A DNA stretch of 64,000 nucleotides from Actinomycetota bacterium (GCA_016213625.1 JACQZZ010000030.1:1-64000); one strand, 5' to 3'; numbered from the stretch's first letter, positions 24,833-33,706 are shown. Numbers and translations are program-made. The notes: generated by a model from the sequence alone, not told the origin.

Positions 24833-25279
24833 ATGGAATCGAACCGCCGCCGCCTCATCGTCATCAGCACCATCTCCGGCGTGATGGTCTTCGGCGCCGC
24901 CGGCTTCGCCGCGGCCGCCACAGGGGGTGCCGATCACGTGCGCATTCCCGTGGTGTCGCTCACCGTCCCCAACTCGGTCGACGACGACAGCGACGACGAC
25001 ACCACCACCTCGGCCACCGTCGCCGACTCGAGCAGCAGCTCCAGCACCGACCCCACCGTCACCGCGGCGTCGGTCGAGCCGTCGGTGAGCGCCAACTCTG
25101 TCGAGACCTCGAACTCCATCGACGACGACGATGACGACGACGCCACCAGCTCGTCGATCGACGACGACGACGATGACGACGACGACAACAGCGGCCACGG
25201 TGGCGGCGACGACGATGACGATGACGACGACGACAACAGCGGCCACGGTGGCGGCGACGACGACGGCGACGACGACTGA
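24833..25279 (+). CDS. Secreted Asp-rich protein with two perfect 16-residue repeats
   Basis: The 148-residue product has a signal or anchor helix (about 8-29), a Val/Ser/Thr region, and an acidic C-terminal half. Residues 110-125 and 126-141 are identical: nine Asp followed by NSGHGGG. The DNA repeat is 48 bp. Such Asp tracts with Gly/His spacers can bind calcium or other cations, but no known domain is present. A strong TGGAGGA site precedes the ATG. It follows the sigma/anti-sigma pair on the same strand and may be a target of that sigma factor. Codon choice within the Asp tracts (GAC/GAT) is slightly varied, so the protein sequence is conserved over the DNA. Confidence 0.75.
   Translation: MESNRRRLIVISTISGVMVFGAAGFAAAATGGADHVRIPVVSLTVPNSVDDDSDDDTTTSATVADSSSSSSTDPTVTAASVEPSVSANSVETSNSIDDDDDDDATSSSIDDDDDDDDDNSGHGGGDDDDDDDDDNSGHGGGDDDGDDD
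25163..25258 (+). repeat. 48-bp tandem repeat coding for the Asp/GHGGG units
   Basis: Two in-frame copies, offset by exactly 48 bp, encode the two 16-residue units. The NSGHGGG coding part is identical in both; the Asp part differs only by GAC/GAT changes. Confidence 0.7.
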
Positions 25280-25307
25280 CGCCTCCTCCGATCGGTGCGA
25301 CCTCGTC

Positions 25308-25313
25308 CATACT
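25308..25313 (+). promoter_or_regulatory. Leaderless -10 element for ung
   Basis: CATACT ends 7 nt before the GTG at 25320. It supports this GTG as the start and a leaderless transcript. Confidence 0.45.
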
Positions 25314-25319
25314 GGACGG

Positions 25320-25985
25320 GTGTCGACCACCGATTGGAACCCGGTCCTGCGTGGCGAGTTCGCCAAGCCGTACTGGCAACAACTGCAACGGTTCGTAGCG
25401 GGCGAGCGCGCCCGCTACGCCGTTTTTCCCCCTGATGCACAGGTCTTCGCGGCGCTGCACCTGACCACCTTCGCCGACACTCGCGTGGTCATCCTCGGTC
25501 AGGACCCGTACCACGGGCCGAACCAGGCCCACGGCCTCTGCTTCTCGGTGCAGCGAGGCGTGGCAGTGCCCCCGTCGCTGGCGAACATCCACAAGGAACT
25601 CACCGCCGACCTCGGTGTGCCGGCACCGCCGCACGGCAACCTCGAGGACTGGGCGCGCCAGGGCGTGCTGCTGCTCAACACCACCCTCACCGTGCGCGCC
25701 GGCCAGGCCGCCTCGCATCAGGGCAAGGGGTGGGAGGTGTTCACCGATGAGGTGCTGAAGGCGGTGAACCAGAAGTCGCACCCGGTGGTGTTCATTCTGT
25801 GGGGTGCGGCGGCGCGGCGAAAGAAGTCGCTGATCGACCTGCAGCGACACACGGTCATCGAGTCGGCACATCCATCACCGCTGAGCGCACACAACGGCTT
25901 CTTCGGGAGCCGGCCGTTCTCACGCACGAACGCTGCGCTCGAACAGGCCGGACTCCCACCCATCGAGTGGTGCATCAGAACGTGA
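25320..25985 (+). CDS. ung: Uracil-DNA glycosylase, family 1
   Basis: The 221-residue enzyme removes uracil from DNA in base excision repair. Family-1 motifs are clear: GQDPYHG with the water-activating Asp, LLLNTTLTV, and HPSPLSAHNGFFG with the transition-state His. Length matches the family (about 220). The GTG start at 25320 has a leaderless -10 box; the longer open frame upstream translates the Asp-rich gene out of frame and is not real. The stop codon lies inside a perfect 32-bp palindrome shared with the convergent transporter operon. Confidence 0.96.
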   Translation: MSTTDWNPVLRGEFAKPYWQQLQRFVAGERARYAVFPPDAQVFAALHLTTFADTRVVILGQDPYHGPNQAHGLCFSVQRGVAVPPSLANIHKELTADLGVPAPPHGNLEDWARQGVLLLNTTLTVRAGQAASHQGKGWEVFTDEVLKAVNQKSHPVVFILWGAAARRKKSLIDLQRHTVIESAHPSPLSAHNGFFGSRPFSRTNAALEQAGLPPIEWCIRT

Positions 25986-26009
25986 GTTCCGACGTCGGAA
26001 CTCACGTTC
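25978..26009. terminator. Perfect 32-bp palindrome between convergent genes
   Basis: Positions 25978-25993 are the exact reverse complement of 25994-26009, with no spacer. It includes the ung stop codon and ends 10 bp before the stop of the convergent substrate-binding gene. As RNA it would fold into a long hairpin from either strand, so a bidirectional terminator is the simplest reading. A protein-binding palindrome is also possible. Confidence 0.75.
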
Positions 26010-26019
26010 GGGTGCGAGG

Positions 26020-27807
26020 TCAGCCGGCGGGGCTGGGGTAGTCGCCTCGTTCTTCGCCGGCGGGTGGCGTCTCGTACAGGGCCACCGCTCCGTCGGCCAC
26101 GAACAGCTTGTCCTCGGTGGGCCATTCGCCCGGGAGGAACCTCGCGCCGCCGCCGACGTACTGGTACATCCCCGTGCCCTCCTTGCGGATCTCGTCGGGG
26201 CCGGTGGCTGCCGGGTCCCACCAGAACACGGTGGCGTCATCGACACCCTGGTAGTCCGTCACGCCCTCCCAGATGCCCTTGTCGCCGTAGCTCAGCGACG
26301 GCTGGCTGATGGCGCGCACCGTGGCGTCGGAGGCGAACAGTGCATCACGGAAGGACTCCGCCGTGACGTTCGGGCCCATGCCCTGCAGCACCGCGAACAA
26401 CAGTGCGGGGTTCGGGGAGATGACTCCGATGGTGTCGTCAGCGGGCGGCGGGGCCCCGTTGAACCATTCGTAGTTGGCGTACGACCCCGTGGTGACGGGG
26501 TTGCCTCGAGCAGCCAGCTGGGTGACGCCGAATGCGTGCGACCACTGCTGCGGGTCGTAGGTGCGGGCGAAGGCGGTCACGTCGACCAGGGTGCTGGCCG
26601 CGACCACCCACTCCGGGAAGTACTCCTGCGCGGTGGCTTCCTTGGTGAAGTCGCGAGGCGCCACCGGGTCGCCGCTGAACACGACGGTGGTCACCCCCGC
26701 TGCCTTCAGCTTGGTGATCACCTGTGATGCCTGCTGCTGGATGGTGGCAGGGTCGAGTTGGTAGGCGACCGTCTCGGCCAGCGGTGCGCCGAGCGCCTGC
26801 ATGCCGGCGGCGAAGCGGTCGGCGAGATCCTTCGATGCACCGCTGCTCTCCAGATACACCAACCCGAAGGTGCGCGGCGTGGCTTGCAGCGCCTCGCCGG
26901 CATGCTCGGCGTTCTTGCCGATGAGCTGCTTCTCGATGAACTCCAGCACGTGGGTCTGCTTCTGGATGGCGCTGCCGTCGAGGCCCCACACGTAGGGGTC
27001 GCGGTCGGTGTAGAACTCCGGTGGCTGCCCAGGGGTGCAGCCGATGCACAAGGTCTTGTTGAGAGCCAGCTCGTCGGCGAACGCGCTGGTCAGCGCCGGG
27101 CCGCCGATGACGGCGAACGGCTGGTACTTCTCCACGATGGCGGCCGCGTCGGCGCGTGCTGCCACTTCGTCGGTGGCGATGCCGGTGCCCTCGTAGGTGA
27201 CCAGGTTGATCGTGCGGCCGTACAACTCGTAGTACGCCTCGTAGTACTTGACGATGTTCTGCATCGTCTCGAATTGCTGGGCGTTGGTGTCGTCCACCGC
27301 GATGGCATCGGTGATGTACGAGATGACGGGGTCGGCGTCGGGACCCTCGTAGTAGACGATGGTGATCTCATCGGCGGTGACGCCGGTGGACGTGGCACCA
27401 CCGTTGTCGCCGGTGAACGGTGCGAAGCACTCCGACCGGAAGAAGTCGGGCACTGCGATGCGTCCGGTGGTGGTGTCGCAACGATCGCCCCACTCGATCT
27501 GGTCGGTCAGCCCGGCCTCTTCGGCCTGGGTCCAACTCATCGGGAAGGTGATCTCTCCCCCTGCGGCCACGGTGGTGTCGGTGCCAGCGGCAGTGGTGTC
27601 GCTGCCGCCTCCGGCCGCGGCGGTGGTCTCGACGGCCGCGGCGGTGGTGTCGCCACCGGCCGAGTCGTCGTCATCGTCGCCTCGTGTGGCGAGGAGGACC
27701 CCACCACCGATGAGCACGACGACGACCACTCCGATGATCGGCCCCCATCGCTTCATCTGACGGTTGCCCCCGCCCCCGGATGCACCGGATGCACTGGCTG
27801 CTTGCAT
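26020..27807 (-). CDS. Membrane-tethered substrate-binding protein of a Liv-type ABC transporter
   Basis: The 595-residue protein has one N-terminal membrane helix (about 22-42), an Asp then Thr/Ala-rich linker to about residue 90, and a type-I periplasmic binding fold. DEITIVYYEGPDADPVISYI and FAVIGGPALTSAFADEL fit Leu/Ile/Val-binding proteins. There is no lipobox; tethering is by the uncleaved helix. It is the last gene of a three-gene unit, 6 bp after the MFS-ATPase fusion. The ligand is unknown; LivJ-like proteins bind amino acids, amides or urea. Confidence 0.85.
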   Translation of the reverse strand: MQAASASGASGGGGNRQMKRWGPIIGVVVVVLIGGGVLLATRGDDDDDSAGGDTTAAAVETTAAAGGGSDTTAAGTDTTVAAGGEITFPMSWTQAEEAGLTDQIEWGDRCDTTTGRIAVPDFFRSECFAPFTGDNGGATSTGVTADEITIVYYEGPDADPVISYITDAIAVDDTNAQQFETMQNIVKYYEAYYELYGRTINLVTYEGTGIATDEVAARADAAAIVEKYQPFAVIGGPALTSAFADELALNKTLCIGCTPGQPPEFYTDRDPYVWGLDGSAIQKQTHVLEFIEKQLIGKNAEHAGEALQATPRTFGLVYLESSGASKDLADRFAAGMQALGAPLAETVAYQLDPATIQQQASQVITKLKAAGVTTVVFSGDPVAPRDFTKEATAQEYFPEWVVAASTLVDVTAFARTYDPQQWSHAFGVTQLAARGNPVTTGSYANYEWFNGAPPPADDTIGVISPNPALLFAVLQGMGPNVTAESFRDALFASDATVRAISQPSLSYGDKGIWEGVTDYQGVDDATVFWWDPAATGPDEIRKEGTGMYQYVGGGARFLPGEWPTEDKLFVADGAVALYETPPAGEERGDYPSPAG

Positions 27808-27813
27808 GCGCGT

Positions 27814-30741
27814 CTACCCCCTGTTGCCGCTGCGCGAGTGCGCCGCTGTGTTGTTCCCCAAATAGCTCTCTATCACGTCCGGATGATCGAGGACGTCGGA
27901 GGGCCGTCCGGACGTGAGCACGGCCCCCTGGTCCAGTGCGACCAATCGGTCGCTGATGGACGCGATGAGCGGGATGTCGTGCTCGATCACGAGCAGACTC
28001 GCCCCCATCTCGTCGCGAAGTCGGCGCAGCACCGGCGCCAGCGCCTCCACCTCGCGCTGCGCGATGCCACTCGACGGTTCGTCGAGCAACACCATCACCG
28101 GCCGATGGGCGGCGATGCACGCGAGGTCGACGATGCGCCGCGTCCCGGTCGACAGCTCGCGCACGAACGAGTTGCGATAGGCGCCCAGGTGCATCAGCTC
28201 GATGAGTTCGTCGACACGCAACGCCGTGCGTTCCTCGTCGTCGAACACCGCCGGCCAGCGAATGGCCGCGGCCAGCGCGCTGCGGTTGGAGACCCATCGC
28301 TCCAACGACACGGCCAACGTCTCGGCCACGGTCATGTCGGGGAACAACCGGGCATCCTGGAAGCTCCGTCCCAGTCCGGCCGCCGCCCGTGCGCTGGCGG
28401 GCATCTCGCCGATCTCGATGCCGTTCAGGACCACTCGACCCGTGTCGAGCGGGACGAAGCCACTGATGAGGTCGAAGATGGTGGTCTTGCCCGCGCCGTT
28501 GGGACCGATGACGCCGACGATTTCGCGCTCGCCGACGTCGAACGATGCGCCGTTGACCGCGCGGTTGCCACCGAAGGCGACGGCGATCTCGATCACCTGC
28601 ATCAGCGGCGCAACGTCGATGCCCGACGCACCCACCGGCATCGCCGGTTCCGTGCGCTCGCCCGGTTCGGCGGCGCCCGCGAGGAACACCGACCGCAGCA
28701 GGTCCTTGCGATCCAACAGATCCGCCGTGGGACCGCTGAAGCGAATGGTGCCACGCTCCATGAAGTAGGCGCGTTCGGCAATGGTGAGTGCGACGTTCAC
28801 GCTCTGCTCGACCAGGATGACGGCAGTGCCTTCGGCCGCGACGCGTTGGACGAGGGGAAGCAGTTGACCCACCACGACGGGGGCGAGCCCCAGCGACAGT
28901 TCGTCGATGAGCAACACCCGTGGCTTGGCCACGAAGGCCATGCCCAGCGCGAGCATCTGCTGCTGCCCGCCGCTGAGATCCGCCGCCGGTCGGTCGAGCC
29001 GATCACGCAGCACCGGGAACAGCGTGAGCACTTCCTCGACCGCGACCACCACGCCGTCGGGGTCGGCACGACGGGTCCAGCCGGCGAGTTGCAGGTTCTC
29101 GGCGACCGACAGTCCGCCGAACACCCCCTGCCCGCCCGGCATCTGGCTGATGCCGAAACCGGCGATCTCCTCCGGCGGCGCGTGCGTGACGTCGCGGCCG
29201 TCGAGGATGACCGCACCACGATCGGCCTCGACCACGCCACTGATGGCCTTCAACAGCGTGCTCTTTCCGGCGCCGTTGGTACCGAGGAGGGCGACGATCT
29301 CGCCCTCCTTGACGTCGATGTCCACACCGAACAGCACCTGCCGTCCGCCGTACCCGGCGTCGACGTTGCGCACGAGCAGCAGATCGGCTTGTCCCTGCCG
29401 GCGTTGGTAGAGCGCTTCGCTGCGGGCAGCCGACGCCTGCCACACCTGGGCGATGTCGGCATCGATGGTGTCCTTCGCCGAGCGCAGGATGAGGCTGCCG
29501 ATGATGAACAGCGGCACGAGCGTGAGCATGCCCCAGCGGATGCCGACATGCGTGCTGATCCACCCGATGACGGGAAGGATGAACAGGCCGGGGATGACCC
29601 ACAGCGAGGCCACGCTGAAGCCCGTGGCACGGGCTCGGGCGGGGATGGCCAAGGAGAGCGCCACCAGGATGCCCGGCCCCACCACGGCCAACGCCGCGGA
29701 GATGACGCAGTTCAGTGCCACCGCCACCACGACGTTCGGCGCCGCGGCGAAGCCGACCGACGCCACCGAGGTGATGACGGCGATGTTGGCGAGGAACTTG
29801 ATGAGGCCCCGCATGTCGCCCATGAAGTGCTTCGTGATGTAGCGCGTGCCGAGGACGAGCCCCCCGAGTCCGAACGGCTCGGCCACCGCGGCAGCGACGC
29901 CACGAGCGCGCTCGTCGAGGCCGAACTGTTGCTCGTAGAGCAACGCGGCGAGGGTGACGAACCCGATGAGGGCGGTGGCCAGGAACGGCAGGCTCCACCA
30001 CAGCCGCTGGAGGGTCTTGATCTTCTGCACCGTGCGCCAACTCTCGGCGAACGACGGCACGGTCTCCTCGGTGTTCACGACGTCGTCGCTGGCACCCGTC
30101 GCCTGTCGTTCCCATCGTCCACGCACGGGTTCGCGCAGGCGGAAGGCCAGCAGCGCGAACACGACGGTGGGGATGACGAACACGAGGAACGGGGTGCGCC
30201 AACCGAAGTAGTACGCGAGCAGACCGGCGCTGAGGGGCCCGACGAACGCACCCACGGCGTTGGCGGCTCGGTGCGTGCTGAACACCTTGCTGCGCGCTTC
30301 GATGGGGTAGTAGTCGGCCAGCAGCGAGTTGTGAGTGGGGTCGATGACGGCCTTGCCGAGCGCGCTGCCGCTGCGGGCGATGGTGAGCATCACGACCCCG
30401 GTGGCCAGACCGGTGAGTCCGCTGAACGTGGCCCACACGAGCGCTCCGACGATGGCCAACGGGACGCGCTTCGAACGGTCGGCGTACTGCGCGATGGGCA
30501 CCTGCAGTGCGAGCGCGGCGATGGACGCGAGTGCCACCAGGCTGAGCGCGCCCGTGTTGTCGAGGTTGAACTCGTCGCGGATGTTGGGCAGCAGGATGCC
30601 GAAGGCCGTACGGTCCAACTCGTCGACCGCGTTCAGGCCGAACAGCACCACGAGCGGGAACGCCGACTCACCGTTGCACACGCCGCGCAACCACTCCATC
30701 GGATGCGCGAGGTGCGCCAGGAACCGCTTGAACGCACTCAT
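27814..30741 (-). CDS. Fusion: MFS membrane domain - LivF ATPase - LivG ATPase
   Basis: This 975-residue protein joins three usually separate proteins. Residues about 25-425 form a 12-helix MFS domain with the motif-A-like YADRSKR. Residues 453-685 are a LivF-type ATPase: Walker A GTNGAGKST at 487-495, signature LSGGQQQ at 589, Walker B LLIDELSLGL. Residues 710-965 are a LivG-type ATPase: Walker A GPNGAGKTT, LSTG in place of LSGG near 863, Walker B VLLDEPSSG. Its ATG overlaps the permease stop by 4 bp. Both ATPases look intact apart from the altered LivG signature. Why an MFS carrier is attached to a Liv ABC importer is unknown. Confidence 0.93.
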   Translation of the reverse strand: MSAFKRFLAHLAHPMEWLRGVCNGESAFPLVVLFGLNAVDELDRTAFGILLPNIRDEFNLDNTGALSLVALASIAALALQVPIAQYADRSKRVPLAIVGALVWATFSGLTGLATGVVMLTIARSGSALGKAVIDPTHNSLLADYYPIEARSKVFSTHRAANAVGAFVGPLSAGLLAYYFGWRTPFLVFVIPTVVFALLAFRLREPVRGRWERQATGASDDVVNTEETVPSFAESWRTVQKIKTLQRLWWSLPFLATALIGFVTLAALLYEQQFGLDERARGVAAAVAEPFGLGGLVLGTRYITKHFMGDMRGLIKFLANIAVITSVASVGFAAAPNVVVAVALNCVISAALAVVGPGILVALSLAIPARARATGFSVASLWVIPGLFILPVIGWISTHVGIRWGMLTLVPLFIIGSLILRSAKDTIDADIAQVWQASAARSEALYQRRQGQADLLLVRNVDAGYGGRQVLFGVDIDVKEGEIVALLGTNGAGKSTLLKAISGVVEADRGAVILDGRDVTHAPPEEIAGFGISQMPGGQGVFGGLSVAENLQLAGWTRRADPDGVVVAVEEVLTLFPVLRDRLDRPAADLSGGQQQMLALGMAFVAKPRVLLIDELSLGLAPVVVGQLLPLVQRVAAEGTAVILVEQSVNVALTIAERAYFMERGTIRFSGPTADLLDRKDLLRSVFLAGAAEPGERTEPAMPVGASGIDVAPLMQVIEIAVAFGGNRAVNGASFDVGEREIVGVIGPNGAGKTTIFDLISGFVPLDTGRVVLNGIEIGEMPASARAAAGLGRSFQDARLFPDMTVAETLAVSLERWVSNRSALAAAIRWPAVFDDEERTALRVDELIELMHLGAYRNSFVRELSTGTRRIVDLACIAAHRPVMVLLDEPSSGIAQREVEALAPVLRRLRDEMGASLLVIEHDIPLIASISDRLVALDQGAVLTSGRPSDVLDHPDVIESYLGNNTAAHSRSGNRG

Positions 30742-32954
30742 GCGGGTTCTCCTTCGCGCACGGCGACGGCATCGTCATCGGTGTCGTGGGCGCTGGCCGC
30801 GGCGACGATGGCATCGGTGGATTCGGCGATGATCGATGCCGCCATCTGCGCAGGCGTCGCCGGGTCGAGCGCGGGTTCGTCGGCGAGCGCGGCGACGACG
30901 CGGTCGTCGGGCGGCGGCTCGTCGACCCGATGACCGGTGAGGAGACGGACGAAGGTGTCGCGCAGCTTCACCCACAGGCTGCCGAGGCCGCCGGGAAGCA
31001 CAAGGAGCACGAGCAGCACGCCGAAGCCGGTCGAGAGCAGTTGCCATGCTTGGTCGTTGATGAACCACCGCGTGCCGCGCAGATACAGCGCTCCGAGGAA
31101 CGCTCCACCGAGCGAACCGAGACCACCGATGACGGCGCTGATGAACACGTTGAAGCTCTCACCGGTGGTGAACGAGTTGATGCTGAAGCCCTTGTTCGTC
31201 TGGACCAGCAACGCGCCACCGACCCCGGCGACCACGCCGGAGATGACGAACGCGGTGAGCTTCGCTCGCACGATGTCGACCGAGAAGCTCTGGGCCGCCC
31301 GCTCGTTCTCGCGGATGGCGACGATGACGCGACCCGTGCGTGACCGACGGATGCCGCGCAGCGCGAGGTAGACGATGGAGAGCACGACCACCGAGTACGC
31401 ATAGAAGCGGGTAGGGGTGTCGATGCGCAGTTGCCCGAACAGCGGCGCACGTTCGAAGCCCGCTTCCGCTCGCGGGAACCAGTGGAAGAACCGGTCGTTG
31501 AGCAACCAGTACTCCGTGGCGAGCGCCAACGCGAAGGTGGTGACAGCGAGGTAGAGACCGCGTAGGCGCAACGCCGGCACACCCACCAGGAACGCCGCGG
31601 CACCACCGGCGAGACCGCCCACGAGCAAGGACAGGGACATGTCGACGTTCCAGCGCGACGTGAGCGTGGCGCTGACGGCGCCGCCGATGCCGGCCAGCGC
31701 CATCTGACCGAACGAGATCTGCCCCGCCCACCCGGTGAGCACCACCAACGAGAAGCCGATGACCACGAATGCGACGAGCGCGGTGGCCTTGATGACGTTG
31801 TCGACCTCCAGCACCAGCGGCACCGACACCACACCGAGCACGGCCAACGCGATGAGCGTCCACTTCACCGTGGGCACCCAGCCCCAGTTGGCCAGATAGG
31901 GCGGCAGCGGCCGCACTTCCTCGGCACCCCGCCAGCTGCTCGTGGCGTCGTTGTCGCGACGCGACGTGCTCGCCGGCTGTGCCAGCAGCGCGATGAACAT
32001 CGCAGCGGCCATGATCGGGTAGGCGAGGTACGGCGACTCGGAGTTCCAGTTCACGCCCGACTCCAGCAACGACAACGCGATCGCCGCGCAGGCGATGGTG
32101 GGCAGTCGCTCGAGCCGCCCGATCACCAGCGCGGCCAGTGCCACGAGCAGAGCAGGCAGCCCCGCCGCGTAGCCGAGCGGGACACCGGTGATGCCGCTCC
32201 GCAGGAAGAGCGCCAGGAAGGCCAGCGCGCCGGCGATCGACCACACGATGGTGTTGAGACGAGCCACCGGGATGCCGAGCATCGCGGCTCGGTCGCTGCG
32301 CTCGGCGCTGGCGCGGATGGCGATGCCCAACCGGCTGCGGTTGAGGAACCACGCGACGAACGCGATCGACAGCGGACCGAGCGCGAGCGCGATGAGATGG
32401 TTGGCATTCAGGATGTAGCTGCCCGGTTCGGCCTGCCAGAACTTCAGCTGCCACGTGGGGGTGAACTTCCAGTCGACCGGGGGGTCCAATCGTTCGCTCG
32501 CCAGGTTCTTGCCCCACCAGCGGGGGATCAGGATGCCGAGGAGCACCAGCAGTTGACTGATGCCCAGGGTCGCCACCGTCACCACCATGCGCGGTGAACC
32601 GCGGAAGCGGCGGATGAACACCATCTCGACCAGCGCGCCCAGCATCAGCGCCATGGCCAACCCGGCACCGAGACCGAGGAAGTACGGCCACCCCCAGAAG
32701 AGGACGAAGGAGGCGGCGAAGCCCGTGGGCACCGTGCCCAGATCGGCCTGCGCGAAGTTGACCACACGGTTGGCGCGATAGATGAGTGCCAGACCGATGG
32801 CGAGCATCGAGGCGAGCACCCCTTTGACGAGGCTCTCCACCCACACGCCGAACGGCATGCCGAACTTGACGAGCTGGAGCAACACCACAGCCGCGACCGT
32901 GCCCCAGGCGACGGCCGACGTGTAGTTGACGCGTGTTGCCCCCCAGCGACGCAC
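30738..32954 (-). CDS. Fused LivH-LivM branched-chain amino acid-type permease
   Basis: The 738-residue protein carries two permease domains normally encoded by separate genes. The LivH half (about 1-300) has RANRVVNFAQADLG and ASAERSDRAAMLGIPVARLN; the LivM half (about 345-665) has LTGWAGQISFGQMALAGIGG and RENERAAQSFSVD. The acidic C-terminal tail is unlike known relatives. The GTG at 32954 is chosen because TACGGT ends 7 nt before it, and upstream frame is inside the acetyltransferase gene. It is the first gene of the Liv-type operon, 4-bp coupled to the fusion ATPase. Confidence 0.9.
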   Translation of the reverse strand: MRRWGATRVNYTSAVAWGTVAAVVLLQLVKFGMPFGVWVESLVKGVLASMLAIGLALIYRANRVVNFAQADLGTVPTGFAASFVLFWGWPYFLGLGAGLAMALMLGALVEMVFIRRFRGSPRMVVTVATLGISQLLVLLGILIPRWWGKNLASERLDPPVDWKFTPTWQLKFWQAEPGSYILNANHLIALALGPLSIAFVAWFLNRSRLGIAIRASAERSDRAAMLGIPVARLNTIVWSIAGALAFLALFLRSGITGVPLGYAAGLPALLVALAALVIGRLERLPTIACAAIALSLLESGVNWNSESPYLAYPIMAAAMFIALLAQPASTSRRDNDATSSWRGAEEVRPLPPYLANWGWVPTVKWTLIALAVLGVVSVPLVLEVDNVIKATALVAFVVIGFSLVVLTGWAGQISFGQMALAGIGGAVSATLTSRWNVDMSLSLLVGGLAGGAAAFLVGVPALRLRGLYLAVTTFALALATEYWLLNDRFFHWFPRAEAGFERAPLFGQLRIDTPTRFYAYSVVVLSIVYLALRGIRRSRTGRVIVAIRENERAAQSFSVDIVRAKLTAFVISGVVAGVGGALLVQTNKGFSINSFTTGESFNVFISAVIGGLGSLGGAFLGALYLRGTRWFINDQAWQLLSTGFGVLLVLLVLPGGLGSLWVKLRDTFVRLLTGHRVDEPPPDDRVVAALADEPALDPATPAQMAASIIAESTDAIVAAASAHDTDDDAVAVREGEPA

Positions 32955-32960
32955 GCCCGC

Positions 32961-32966
32961 ACCGTA
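32961..32966 (-). promoter_or_regulatory. Leaderless -10 element for the Liv-type operon
   Basis: TACGGT on the minus strand ends exactly 7 nt before the GTG at 32954. It lies in the 17-bp gap after the acetyltransferase stop, so the transporter can be read separately. Confidence 0.5.
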
Positions 32967-32971
32967 ACGGA

Positions 32972-33706
32972 TCAGCCGAGACCTCGGTGTACGCAGCTGA
33001 CCATTGTCGTGCGGGTCACCGAGGGCGTGCGACACCAGATGTCGTGATCCGTCTCGTGGAAGCCCTGTCGCTGCAGCCACGACACGAGCGGGTGGGACTC
33101 GAGCATCGACAGCGAGATCCTGTCGCCGGGCGCACCCGCGGCGATCACGTCCGACAGTGCACGTTCCGGCTCGTGACCGTCCACCCTCCACACCTCGACG
33201 TCGCCGACGCCGACGCGAACCACCGAGTGATTCGTGATGACCGCCCCCGACCGGCGGAAGTGATCGATCACCTCGGGGCGGTCGTGTTGCCAGGAACCGG
33301 GCATCAGCGGCGCGCTTCCGCCCACGGCGACCCCATCCATCGTGACCAGTCGTTCGTCGGCCACCATGCCGAACTCTGCGTAGAGCCGCAGCGCCGCCGG
33401 GTGTGTGGAACTGAAGGTGAGCCTCGAGGCGTGGTCGTCGAGCACCGAGCGGAGCAGTCGACGCCCGACACCGTGTGCGCGATGCGCGGGGTCGACGAAG
33501 AGGTCGCTCACCATGGCCGACCCTCGCACGGGCACCACGCCGGCGAAGCCGACGACGAGCCGATCCACCGTGGCCACCATCAACGTCCCGATCGATCCGA
33601 CGAACGCGAAGTACCGATCGTCGCCATCGGGCGACCCACCCGCGGCCGCGATGGCCCGGAGGGCGGTGAAGTCCGCCGGCACCGCCCGACGCAGCTCGAG
33701 GTCCAT
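32972..33706 (-). CDS. GNAT-family acetyltransferase
   Basis: The 244-residue protein has a GNAT core in residues 1-135: LELRRAVPADFTALRAIA at the start and VDPAHRAHGVGRRLL as the acetyl-CoA loop (R-x-x-G-x-G pattern with V/G). The C-terminal 110 residues may be a partial second domain. The substrate is unknown. The ATG at 33706 matches the normal GNAT start; longer frames upstream are noise. It lies just before the Liv-type operon on the same strand. Confidence 0.82.
   Translation of the reverse strand: MDLELRRAVPADFTALRAIAAAGGSPDGDDRYFAFVGSIGTLMVATVDRLVVGFAGVVPVRGSAMVSDLFVDPAHRAHGVGRRLLRSVLDDHASRLTFSSTHPAALRLYAEFGMVADERLVTMDGVAVGGSAPLMPGSWQHDRPEVIDHFRRSGAVITNHSVVRVGVGDVEVWRVDGHEPERALSDVIAAGAPGDRISLSMLESHPLVSWLQRQGFHETDHDIWCRTPSVTRTTMVSCVHRGLG

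Noticed and set aside
25131-25319. Thr/Ala-rich N-terminal extension of ung
   Set aside because: It is an out-of-frame reading of the Asp-rich gene; the GTG at 25320 gives the normal enzyme length.
24934-25440. Val/Ser-rich minus-strand frame opposite the Asp-rich gene
   Set aside because: Poly-Ser and poly-Val are the antisense readings of GAC/GAT tracts; the plus-strand frame has a signal peptide and a strong ribosome site.
26758-30933. A 1391-codon open frame on the plus strand
   Set aside because: It runs antisense to the Liv-type operon, has a His/Arg/Gly-rich composition without domains, and exists only because high GC removes stop codons.
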